Assembly (NCBI GenBank): GCA_021731215.1
Contig: JAKFXU010000327.1
Coordinates: 1-9,081 of the forward strand
DNA: 9,081 nt
Source: Rhodoferax sp.
Lineage (GTDB): Bacteria > Pseudomonadota > Gammaproteobacteria > Burkholderiales > Burkholderiaceae_C
Reading direction: 5' to 3'
In this document: positions 1 to 5,585 of the stretch, one piece after another
Layout of the letters: each line of letters starts with the position of its first letter
Numbering within the stretch: the stretch's first letter is position 1
Notes under the pieces: model-generated
Databases searched by the model: none
What the model was told of the DNA's origin: nothing
Seen by the model: only the letters and a program-made list of their open reading frames with translations
Position numbers and translations under genes: made by a program

Positions 1-45
1 GCTCAGCTGAGCAGCGTGTTGGGCTGGGTTGCCGTCAAGCTGTGA
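1..45 (+). CDS. Possible C-terminal end of an upstream gene, unidentified
   Basis: Frame 1 is open from the window edge to a TGA at 43-45 and reads AQLSSVLGWVAVKL. The hydrophobic run would suit the tail of a membrane protein, but 14 codons are too few to assign a family. It would converge on the nsrR-like gene, whose stop is 29 bases further on. This could equally be non-coding sequence. Confidence 0.3.
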   Translation, partial: AQLSSVLGWVAVKL

Positions 46-74
46 TGTTTGATTAAAAAGGGACGCTCGCAACC

Positions 75-605
75 CTACTTGCGGCGCACAGCCTTGGCCC
101 GCGCAGGCACTTGCGCCGCCGGCTTCTTGCTGGCCGGCAATGCAATCGACACCGGCCGGGTAATGGCGCTCAGCGGCACCCGGCTCACACTGGCGCTGCC
201 GGGTCGCAGGCTGGTGATGTCGGCCAGCGTCACCTTGTCCAGTTCAGCCAAATAGCTTTGCAACGCGGTCCAGATAACCTGCTTCAACTGGCAGTGGGCG
301 GTCAGGGTGCAGGCGTTGCGGCTGGCGTCAAAACACTCCACCATCCGGAAATCGGTCTCAGACTGGCGTACCACATCGCCGATGCCGATGTCGGCTGCTG
401 GCTTGAGCAGACGCAGGCCGCCGCCGCGCCCGCGCGTGGTCTGCAGTAAACCCTGGCGGGCCAGATCGTTGACGATCTTCATCAAATGGTTTTTCGAAAC
501 GGCGTGGCTTTCGGCCAGCTCGGCAATGGTGACCGAGCGCTCGGGGTGCAGGGCGCAGAACATCAAGACCCGCAGCGTGTAGTCGGTGTAGTCAGTCAGT
601 CTCAT
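75..605 (-). CDS. nsrR: Rrf2-family nitric-oxide-sensing repressor, NsrR type
   Basis: Predicted cytoplasmic Fe-S transcription factor that represses NO-stress genes until its cluster is nitrosylated. From the chosen ATG at 605 the protein has 176 residues and begins MRLTDYTDYTLRVLMF, the usual Rrf2 N-terminus. A longer reading from 674 adds 23 unrelated residues and would run through the operator. An AGAAGG ribosome site (612-617) lies 6 bases upstream of this ATG. The winged helix covers about residues 1-70, with recognition region AVSKNHLMKIVNDL and wing RGRGGGLRL. Three cluster cysteines are at 91, 99 and 105 (C-x7-C-x5-C). Asp8, the fourth ligand in structurally studied NsrR, is also present. 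The stretch after Cys105, including LQSYLAELDKVTLADI, resembles E. coli NsrR. Unusual: about 40 extra C-terminal residues rich in Ala, Pro, Lys and Arg. The gene is divergent from nnrS and probably autoregulated through the shared operator. IscR is the main alternative, but the nnrS neighbour favours NsrR. Confidence 0.9.
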   Translation of the reverse strand: MRLTDYTDYTLRVLMFCALHPERSVTIAELAESHAVSKNHLMKIVNDLARQGLLQTTRGRGGGLRLLKPAADIGIGDVVRQSETDFRMVECFDASRNACTLTAHCQLKQVIWTALQSYLAELDKVTLADITSLRPGSASVSRVPLSAITRPVSIALPASKKPAAQVPARAKAVRRK

Positions 606-645
606 CGGGGGCCTTCTCTGTGACGCGTCATGCTGGGTATGGTTT

Positions 646-651
646 ATTCTA
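646..651 (-). promoter_or_regulatory. Candidate -10 element of nsrR
   Basis: On the minus strand TAGAAT lies 40 bases upstream of the nsrR ATG. A 17-base spacer would put the -35 position at 669-674, inside the NsrR operator, but no good -35 hexamer is there. This arrangement would allow autorepression. The evidence is a single hexamer match. Confidence 0.3.
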
Positions 652-662
652 GGGCAAGCGAA

Positions 663-692
663 TTTAACATGCATGTAAAATACATTTATGAA
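663..692 (+). promoter_or_regulatory. Candidate sigma-70 promoter of nnrS
   Basis: A weak -35 (TTTAAC, 663-668) and -10 (TATGAA, 687-692) are separated by 18 bases. The NsrR operator occupies the spacer, a position that would block RNA polymerase when the repressor is bound. Neither hexamer is strong, so the exact promoter is uncertain. Confidence 0.35.
669..685. promoter_or_regulatory. NsrR operator in the nsrR–nnrS intergenic region
   Basis: The sequence ATGCATGTAAAATACAT fits the NsrR-type pattern ATGYAT-N5-ATRCAT, an 11-1-11-like inverted repeat known from comparative studies of gamma- and betaproteobacterial NsrR regulons. It lies 36 bases upstream of nnrS and 64 bases upstream of the nsrR start, so one repressor dimer could control both directions. 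The match was made by eye; binding is inferred. Confidence 0.75.
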
Positions 693-721
693 ATATTCAA
701 GCTGCTCCTGAGCCCACCGCC

Positions 722-1927
722 ATGAAACCAGAATCCCTGCCGATCTTCTCCGAAGTCAAAGCCGCAGCCCAGTTACCGCCCGGCCTGCCGCTGTTGCGCC
801 TGGGTTTTCGGCCGTTTTACCTCGGCGGCGCGCTGCTGGCGGCCGTGAGCGTGCCGCTGTGGGTGGCACTGTTCCTGGGTCAGGTGCCATTCACGCCCAC
901 GGCGCCGGCGCTGTTGTGGCACGCCCATGAAATGTTGTTTGGCTTCGCCGTGGCCATCATCATCGGTTTTTTGATGACGGCCGGCAAGGCCTGGACCGGG
1001 CTGGCGACGCCGCGCGGCGCTGCGCTGGCTGGCCTGGCCCTGCTGTGGTTGGCGGCGCGCGTGACCGCGCTGGTCGGACCGTACCCGCTGTACGCCGTGC
1101 TGGACCTGGCCTTGTTGCCGCTGGTGGCGGGCATTCTGGTCAGGCTGCTGCTGCGGGCGCGCAATTACCGCAATCTGCCTTTGGCCCTGATGCTGGCCCT
1201 GCTGGCATGCGCCAACCTGGTGTTTCATCTGGCCGTGCTGGGCCTGCTGCAACTGCCTGCCATCACGCCGCTGTATGCCGGACTGGCCTTGATCGTGACG
1301 ATTGAATGCGTGATGGCCGGGCGCGTCATTCCGGCCTTCACCATGGCGGTCACGCCGGGCTTGAAGCTGATGGCACCGGTATGGATCGAACGCCTCACGC
1401 TGGGCGTCACCGCGCTCGGCCTGGCGCTGTGGGTGTTGGCGCCGCCCGGCGTGCCGGGCTTGGTGGTGCTGGCGCTGGCGAGTGTTCTGCATGGCAGGCG
1501 CTTGCTCGGTTGGTGTCCTGCGCTCACGTTCAAGCGTCCGATTCTCTGGATTCTGCACGCTGCTTATGCCTGGATTCCCATTGGGCTGGCGCTGCTGGCC
1601 CTGGCCCAGGTCGGCCTGGTGCCGGTTTCCGCCGGCGTACACGCGTTGGCGGTGGGCGCCACCGGCGGCCTGATCATCGGCATGATCACCCGCACCGCGC
1701 GCGGCCACACCGGTCGGCCCTTGACGGTCTCGAAGGCGGAAGTGCTGGCCTATGTGCTGGTCATGACGGCCGCCGTGCTGCGCGTACTGCTGCCCTTGCT
1801 GGCGCCCGGACTGCTGGTGGCTTCTGTCGTTGCTGCGGCACTGGCCTGGAGCGTCGCGTTCTTGATTTATCTATGGATTTTTACGCCCTGGTTGATGCAG
1901 ACCCGGCTCGACGGCAAGGACGGCTGA
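722..1927 (+). CDS. nnrS: NnrS family heme/copper membrane protein
   Basis: Integral inner-membrane protein of the NnrS family, linked to protection against nitric oxide and nitrosative stress and often controlled by NsrR or denitrification regulators. Its exact chemistry is not settled. The protein has 401 residues, a normal length, and is almost wholly hydrophobic with about 12 membrane segments. Family landmarks are visible: PLLRLGFRPFYL near residues 23-34, WHAHEMLFGF at 66-75 with two histidines, GRVIPAFT at 200-207, and TRTARGHTGRPL at 323-334. Further histidines at 169, 279 and 307 lie in or beside membrane segments and are candidate metal ligands. The ATG at 722 is the first in frame, but its ribosome site is weak (GAGCC). 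The gene starts 36 bases after the NsrR operator, and a SirB2 gene follows after a 31-base gap in the same direction, so the two are probably co-transcribed. Confidence 0.93.
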   Translation: MKPESLPIFSEVKAAAQLPPGLPLLRLGFRPFYLGGALLAAVSVPLWVALFLGQVPFTPTAPALLWHAHEMLFGFAVAIIIGFLMTAGKAWTGLATPRGAALAGLALLWLAARVTALVGPYPLYAVLDLALLPLVAGILVRLLLRARNYRNLPLALMLALLACANLVFHLAVLGLLQLPAITPLYAGLALIVTIECVMAGRVIPAFTMAVTPGLKLMAPVWIERLTLGVTALGLALWVLAPPGVPGLVVLALASVLHGRRLLGWCPALTFKRPILWILHAAYAWIPIGLALLALAQVGLVPVSAGVHALAVGATGGLIIGMITRTARGHTGRPLTVSKAEVLAYVLVMTAAVLRVLLPLLAPGLLVASVVAAALAWSVAFLIYLWIFTPWLMQTRLDGKDG

Positions 1928-1958
1928 AGCCAGCGGCGTCGGATCCGAAAGCCCGAGC

Positions 1959-2342
1959 GTGGACTACCTGGCGGTTAAAACCCTGCACGTCAGTTGCGTG
2001 GTGATCAGCATCAGCCTGTTTGGGTTGTGCGGTTTGCTGCAGTTGCAGTCCAAGCCCTGGCGTCAGTGGTGGTTGCTGCGCGTGGCGCCGCACATCATTG
2101 ACACCGTGCTGCTGGGCGCGGCCTTGTGGCTGGTCTGGCGCAGCGGGCAATATCCGTTTGTGCAGGGCTGGCTCACGGCCAAGGTGCTGGCGCTGCTGCT
2201 GTACATCGGGCTCGGCATGCGGGCGCTGGGCCGCAACACGCCGCCGGCGCAGCGCCCGTCGTATTTTGCGGCGGCGCTGCTCAGCGTGAGCTATATCGTG
2301 GGGGTGGCGCTGACCCGCTCGCCCAGTTGGGGCCTGTTTTAA
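1959..2342 (+). CDS. SirB2 family small membrane protein
   Basis: Small integral membrane protein of 127 residues that resembles the SirB2 family, named from a Salmonella gene once tied to invasion gene expression; its molecular function is unknown. The start is a GTG, reading MDYLAVKTLHVSCVV, the usual SirB2 opening. Four membrane segments are visible at about residues 9-28, 43-62, 70-88 and 101-120. The central PHIIDTVLLGAALWLVW and the end segment SYIVGVALTRSP also match the family pattern. It follows nnrS by 31 bases with no evident terminator or promoter between them, so it is probably the second gene of an NsrR-controlled operon. No strong ribosome site is seen, and translation may depend on coupling to nnrS. 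A role in nitric-oxide tolerance is inferred from position only. Confidence 0.85.
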   Translation: MDYLAVKTLHVSCVVISISLFGLCGLLQLQSKPWRQWWLLRVAPHIIDTVLLGAALWLVWRSGQYPFVQGWLTAKVLALLLYIGLGMRALGRNTPPAQRPSYFAAALLSVSYIVGVALTRSPSWGLF

Positions 2343-2367
2343 CGGGCATGACTTCCAACGGCGCCCG
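2343..2367. terminator. Weak hairpin between convergent genes
   Basis: CGGGC (2343-2347) can pair with GCCCG (2363-2367) around a 15-base loop, flanked by TTTTAA on the left and AAAA on the right. It lies between the SirB2 gene and the convergent CoA-transferase gene and could act as a weak two-way terminator. The stem is only 5 bp and the right side lacks a plus-strand T tract. Confidence 0.3.
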
Positions 2368-2380
2368 AAAACATGAAAGT

Positions 2381-3607
2381 TTACGACCGGACGGGGGTCG
2401 CCTCTTCGATCACGCCCTGGGTGACCAGAGCATCAATTTCAGCATCGGCGTAGTTGAATTCCCGCAACAGTTCGCGCGTGTGCTGGCCCAGCAGCGGCGC
2501 CGGCCGGGTGATCTGGGTCGGGGTGTGCGAAAAATGGATCGGGCAGCCGATCGCCTTGGTCGCCCCGGCCTGGGGATGGTTCAGCTCCACTACCATGCCG
2601 CGCGCCAGCGTCTGCGGGTGCGTCAGGGCCTCGCCAATGGTGTGCACCGGGCCGGCCGGAACACCGGCGGCATCAAAGGCCGCGATCCAGGCGGTGCGAC
2701 TGCGCGTGCGCAACACCGTGTTCATCAAAATGGACAGTTCAGCCAGATGGGCCATGCGCTCGCTGTTGGTCTTGAAGCGCGGGTCTTCGCGCCATTCGGG
2801 GTGCTCCAGCACCTCGGCGATGCGCTCCCAGTTGGCCTGGTTGGCGCCGCCGATGTTGATCCAGCCGTCGCCGGCCTCGAACGCCTGATAGGGCGCGGTC
2901 AGCAGATGCGCCGAGCCGGTCGGACCCGGCGAGTGGCCGGAGGCAAACCAGACCGCCGCATGCCAGGCGGTCTGCTGCAGGGCCGCGTCCGTCAGCGAGG
3001 TGTCGACGATCTGACCCTGCCCGGTCTTGAGTTTGTGCACATAGGCCGCCACGATGCCCAAGGCGCCCAGCATGCCGGCATTCATGTCGGACACCGCATT
3101 GCCAGTCTTGACCGGCGGGCCGCCGGGCTCGCCGGTGACTGACATCAGGCCGGAGAAGCCCTGCGCGATCAGGTCGAAGCCACCTTTGCCGGCGTAGGGG
3201 CCGGTGCGGCCATAGCCGGAGATGGCGCAGTAAATCAGGCCGGGATTGGCCCGTGCCAGCACCGTGTAGCCCAGGCCGAGCTTGTCCAGTGTGCCGCCGC
3301 GAAAGTTTTCCACCAGCACGTCGACGTCCTGCACCATGCGCAGCAGCACCGCGCGCCCGGCATCGAGCTTGAGGTTGAGGGCCAGGCCGCGCTTGTTGCG
3401 GTTCATCATCATGAACGGCGCCGACACGCCGCCGACCTGGGGGTCGCGGTAGCCGCGCGCATCGTCGCCACCGGGCAGCTTCTCGACCTTGATGACATCG
3501 GCACCCATGTCGGCCAGCAGCATGCCGCAGGTGGGGCCGGACATGATTTGGGTGAGTTCGAGCACCCGCATGCCGACCAGCGGGCCAGTGTGTGCAGCAG
3601 CAGTCAT
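2381..3607 (-). CDS. Class III CoA-transferase, CaiB/BaiF family
   Basis: Predicted cytoplasmic enzyme that moves CoA between organic acids, or epimerises acyl-CoAs in the racemase branch of the family. The protein has 408 residues from the ATG at 3607, typical of the family. It has the N-terminal MRVLELTQIMSGPTCGMLLADMGADVIKVEK-type opening, NRNKRGLALNL at 69-79 (CoA-binding region), VLVENFRGGTLDKLGLGY at 97-114 and YCAISGYGRTGPY at 126-138. The probable catalytic aspartate is Asp174 in GNAVSDMNAG, aligned by eye with Asp169 of formyl-CoA transferase. A TTG start two codons earlier is possible, but the ATG is better placed relative to an AAAGG ribosome site. The gene begins 2 bases after the crotonase stop, so the pair is translationally coupled. 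The substrate cannot be read from sequence; the context of a Bug receptor and crotonase suggests a dicarboxylic or hydroxy acid. Confidence 0.92.
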   Translation of the reverse strand: MTAAAHTGPLVGMRVLELTQIMSGPTCGMLLADMGADVIKVEKLPGGDDARGYRDPQVGGVSAPFMMMNRNKRGLALNLKLDAGRAVLLRMVQDVDVLVENFRGGTLDKLGLGYTVLARANPGLIYCAISGYGRTGPYAGKGGFDLIAQGFSGLMSVTGEPGGPPVKTGNAVSDMNAGMLGALGIVAAYVHKLKTGQGQIVDTSLTDAALQQTAWHAAVWFASGHSPGPTGSAHLLTAPYQAFEAGDGWINIGGANQANWERIAEVLEHPEWREDPRFKTNSERMAHLAELSILMNTVLRTRSRTAWIAAFDAAGVPAGPVHTIGEALTHPQTLARGMVVELNHPQAGATKAIGCPIHFSHTPTQITRPAPLLGQHTRELLREFNYADAEIDALVTQGVIEEATPVRS

Positions 3608-3609
3608 TA

Positions 3610-4383
3610 TCAAATGCCTTTCCAGACCGGGCTTCTCTTGGCCATGAAGGCCGCCACCCCTTCGCGGAAGTCGCTGCTGCCGTAGCAGCGATGGATCAAG
3701 TCCTCGCCATCAGGCAACTCATGGGCCAGCAGCCGACGCAGCCCTTCCTTGCTGACGCTTTGCGTCACCGGCGCCAGCGCCGCCAGGCGTTCGCACAGAT
3801 GGGCGGCGGCCGCGTCAATCTCGGCGGGCTCACAGACCTGGTGCAAAAAGCCGCAGGCCAACGCCTCTTCGGCGTTCAATAGTTCAGCCAGCATCAGCAT
3901 GCGTTTGACGCGCTGGTGGCTGAACACCGCCACCAGCCGCGCCAGATTGGCGACTGACAGGCAGTTGCCCAGCGTCTTGGCAATTGGAACGCCAAAGCGT
4001 GAGGCGGGAGTGGCAATCCGGAAGTCGCAGGTGGTGGCAATCGCCAGCCCGCCGCCGATGGCCCAGCCTTCGATCAGCGCCACGGTCGGCATGGACAGGG
4101 CTTCGAGTTGCTGGATGCACTGGTCAATCTGACGCTCGTAGGCCACGCCATCGTCACCACTCTGAAATGCCTTGAACTGTTCGATGTCGGTGCCGGCGAC
4201 GAAGGCTTCGCCGCCGGCACCCCTAAAAGTCACGATGCGCACTGTTTTGTCGGCCTGCAATTGACGGCAGATTGCCAGCAACTGTTCATACATGGCCCAG
4301 GTCATGGCATTGCGCGCCTGGGGGCGCTCAAACAGTACCGACGCCACGCCGGCCTGGAGGGTCAGTTGGACAGTGCCGCTCAC
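3610..4383 (-). CDS. Enoyl-CoA hydratase/isomerase (crotonase) family protein
   Basis: Crotonase-fold acyl-CoA enzyme of 257 residues, counted from the GTG at 4383. That start overlaps the TGA of the upstream Bug gene as GTGA and gives MSGTVQLTLQAGVASVLFERP, a normal crotonase start. A longer reading from 4425 adds 14 residues of poor quality. The oxyanion-hole regions are present: AFVAGTDIEQF at 60-70 and IEGWAIGGGLAIATTCDFRIA at 104-124. By eye, however, the two glutamates used for hydration in rat enoyl-CoA hydratase (144 and 164) align here with Ile134 (FGVPIAKTLG) and Arg161 (RVKRML). The protein may therefore not be a hydratase; isomerase, hydrolase, decarboxylase or another crotonase chemistry is possible. 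It lies between the Bug receptor and the CoA-transferase in an overlapping operon, so it presumably acts on the acyl-CoA made by the latter. Confidence 0.9.
   Translation of the reverse strand: MSGTVQLTLQAGVASVLFERPQARNAMTWAMYEQLLAICRQLQADKTVRIVTFRGAGGEAFVAGTDIEQFKAFQSGDDGVAYERQIDQCIQQLEALSMPTVALIEGWAIGGGLAIATTCDFRIATPASRFGVPIAKTLGNCLSVANLARLVAVFSHQRVKRMLMLAELLNAEEALACGFLHQVCEPAEIDAAAAHLCERLAALAPVTQSVSKEGLRRLLAHELPDGEDLIHRCYGSSDFREGVAAFMAKRSPVWKGI
3617..3623 (-). promoter_or_regulatory. Ribosome-binding site deciding the CoA-transferase start
   Basis: On the minus strand GGAAAGG lies 9 bases before the ATG at 3607, but only 3 bases before the alternative TTG at 3613. The spacing favours the ATG. 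The site is inside the last codons of the upstream crotonase gene. Confidence 0.6.
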
Positions 4384-5348
4384 ACATCGGCTTTCACGCC
4401 GGCGTCCTTCACGACCTTGGCCCACTTCTTCGCTTCCTCCTGGATGAAGCTGCCAAATTTTTCGGTCGATCCGCCGCCGTCTTCGGCACCGTTTTGCTCA
4501 AACTTTTCCATCACATCGGGCATCGCCAGCACCTTGTTGATGTCGTCATTCATGCGTTTGGCGATGACGCTCGGCAATTTTCCCGGACCGACCAGGCCGT
4601 ACCAGGTGGTCGCTTCAAACCCCGCAAAGCCGGACTCGGCCATGGTCGGCACGTTAGGGTGGCCCTTGGCCCGCTTCTGGCGGGTTTGCGCCATTGCAAT
4701 CACCTTGCCGCCTTTGACGTGCGGGGTAGCCGCCGTCATGGTGTCGAAGCTGTAGTCGATTTGCCCGCCGATCAGGTCGGTCAGCATCGGAGCGGAGCCC
4801 TTGTAGGGCACGTGGATGGCATCGATCTTGGCCGCCAGTTTGAACATTTCAAGCGCCAGGTGCTGGGCCGAGCCCGTGCCGGCTGATCCAAAGCTGATTT
4901 TTCCAGGATTCTTTTTGCACAATGCGACCATGTCCGCCACGGTGCGGGCCTGCTGCTTATCGTTGCAGATCAGCAGATTGGGTGTGACGCCCACCAGGGC
5001 AATGGGGGCAAAGTCGCTTTCAATGCTGTAGCCAAGCCGCGCAAACAGCGCGGGTGCAATCGCATGGCTGTTGATGTGTGCCATCAGCAGCGTGGTGCCG
5101 TCGCTGGGTTGTTTGGCCACGTACTCGGCGGCAATCGTGCCGGTCGCCCCGGCTTTGTTCTCGACCAATACGCTCGTATTCCACATGACCGAGAGCTTTT
5201 GCGCCATCAACCTGGCCAGAATGTCGGTGCCGCCGCCGGGCGAAAAGCCGACGATGATGCGAATCGGCCCGCTCGGCAGGGTCTGGGCCATGAGTGCGGG
5301 GAAGGCCAGTGTGGCGGCGCTAGCGGTAACGAAGGTTCTGCGTTGCAT
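4380..5348 (-). CDS. Bug family periplasmic solute receptor (TctC-like)
   Basis: Predicted periplasmic binding protein of the Bug/TctC group, which captures carboxylates and related small acids, sometimes for tripartite tricarboxylate transporters. The protein has 322 residues, a normal length. The N-terminus MQRRTFVTASAATLAFPALMA is an export signal with a twin-arginine pair followed by TF, so Tat or Sec export are both possible; cleavage is likely after Ala21. Family landmarks are VGFSPGGGTDILAR at 33-46, ENKAGATGTIAA at 63-74, PSDGTTLLMA at 81-90 and FGSAGTGSAQHLALE at 153-167. A GGAGA ribosome site lies 7 bases before the ATG. No TctA or TctB membrane genes are in the window, so the receptor either serves a distant transporter or acts as a sensor, as is common for the many Bug paralogues of Burkholderiales. 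It is the first gene of the operon with the crotonase and CoA-transferase. No clear promoter is visible between it and the aminotransferase remnant upstream. Confidence 0.93.
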   Translation of the reverse strand: MQRRTFVTASAATLAFPALMAQTLPSGPIRIIVGFSPGGGTDILARLMAQKLSVMWNTSVLVENKAGATGTIAAEYVAKQPSDGTTLLMAHINSHAIAPALFARLGYSIESDFAPIALVGVTPNLLICNDKQQARTVADMVALCKKNPGKISFGSAGTGSAQHLALEMFKLAAKIDAIHVPYKGSAPMLTDLIGGQIDYSFDTMTAATPHVKGGKVIAMAQTRQKRAKGHPNVPTMAESGFAGFEATTWYGLVGPGKLPSVIAKRMNDDINKVLAMPDVMEKFEQNGAEDGGGSTEKFGSFIQEEAKKWAKVVKDAGVKADV

Positions 5349-5382
5349 GGCGTTGTCTCCAGTGGGTTGTTTTGACTTAACG

Positions 5383-5408
5383 AAAAAAAGCAGGGGTCAG
5401 GCTGCCTT
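5383..5408 (-). terminator. Intrinsic terminator after the aminotransferase remnant
   Basis: Reading the minus strand, AAGGCAG pairs with CTGCTTT (7 bp with one G-T pair) around an 8-base loop, with the T run continuing for four more bases. The aminotransferase stop codon lies in the loop. It would end or weaken transcription before the Bug gene. Inferred from shape only. Confidence 0.5.
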
Positions 5409-5585
5409 GCGCAGTGGCACCACTGCGGCGTGGCTTGAGAAATAGTCCATTGCGGCTTGCACACCCGAACCGGCCAGCTTGACACCGGCCAGCCTCAGGC
5501 CCATCTCACAGCCGCTCAGGGCCGCCAGCAGCGTCAGGTCATTGCAGTCACCCAGATGGCCAATGCGGAACATGCGGCCGCTACG
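5397..5585 (-). pseudogene. C-terminal remnant of a class V aminotransferase (serine-glyoxylate type)
   Basis: The minus strand reads GRMFRIGHLGDCNDLTLL, then AALSGCEMGLRLAGVK, then SGVQAAMDYFSSHA and a TGA at 5397-5399. This closely resembles the C-terminal end of PLP-dependent class V aminotransferases of the serine/alanine-glyoxylate type, where FRIGHLGD and the GVQAAMDY region are typical. Only about 60 residues remain of a family that usually has about 390-410. Going upstream, the protein-like sequence stops at Gly-Arg (5574-5579), and a TAG appears at 5586-5588 in frame. The catalytic lysine and all of the PLP domain are gone, so no activity is expected. The intact gene would have used glyoxylate as amino acceptor, a sensible partner for the neighbouring 2-hydroxyacid oxidase. 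An internal ATG at 5573 could give a 58-residue peptide but has no obvious role. Confidence 0.85.
5574..5581. other. Deletion or chimera junction
   Basis: Left of this point the DNA encodes the aminotransferase tail on the minus strand, with recognisable codons through 5579. Right of it the DNA encodes the oxidase on the plus strand, with recognisable codons from 5576. The two coding claims overlap by only GGCC, inside the palindrome GCGGCCGC. A short shared sequence at a join is typical of microhomology deletion; the same 8 bases are also a NotI recognition site, so an artificial join cannot be excluded. Confidence 0.75.

Noticed and set aside
1..12. Perfect palindrome GCTCAGCTGAGC at the window edge
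   Set aside because: It fits within a plausible coding frame and the flanking context is cut off, so no function can be argued.
56..77. Possible minus-strand terminator after nsrR (AGGG/CCCT stem then TTTTT)
   Set aside because: The stem is only 4 bp and overlaps the stop codon; too weak to annotate.
773..1708. Long minus-strand ORF opposite nnrS
   Set aside because: It is rich in Gln, Arg and His as expected from the antisense of a Leu/Ala-rich membrane gene, has no recognisable domain and is a GC-rich shadow frame.
2126..3142. 338-codon plus-strand ORF across the SirB2 and CoA-transferase genes
   Set aside because: It spans the ends of two convergent genes that match known families in other frames; its Gly/Arg/His-rich translation matches nothing.
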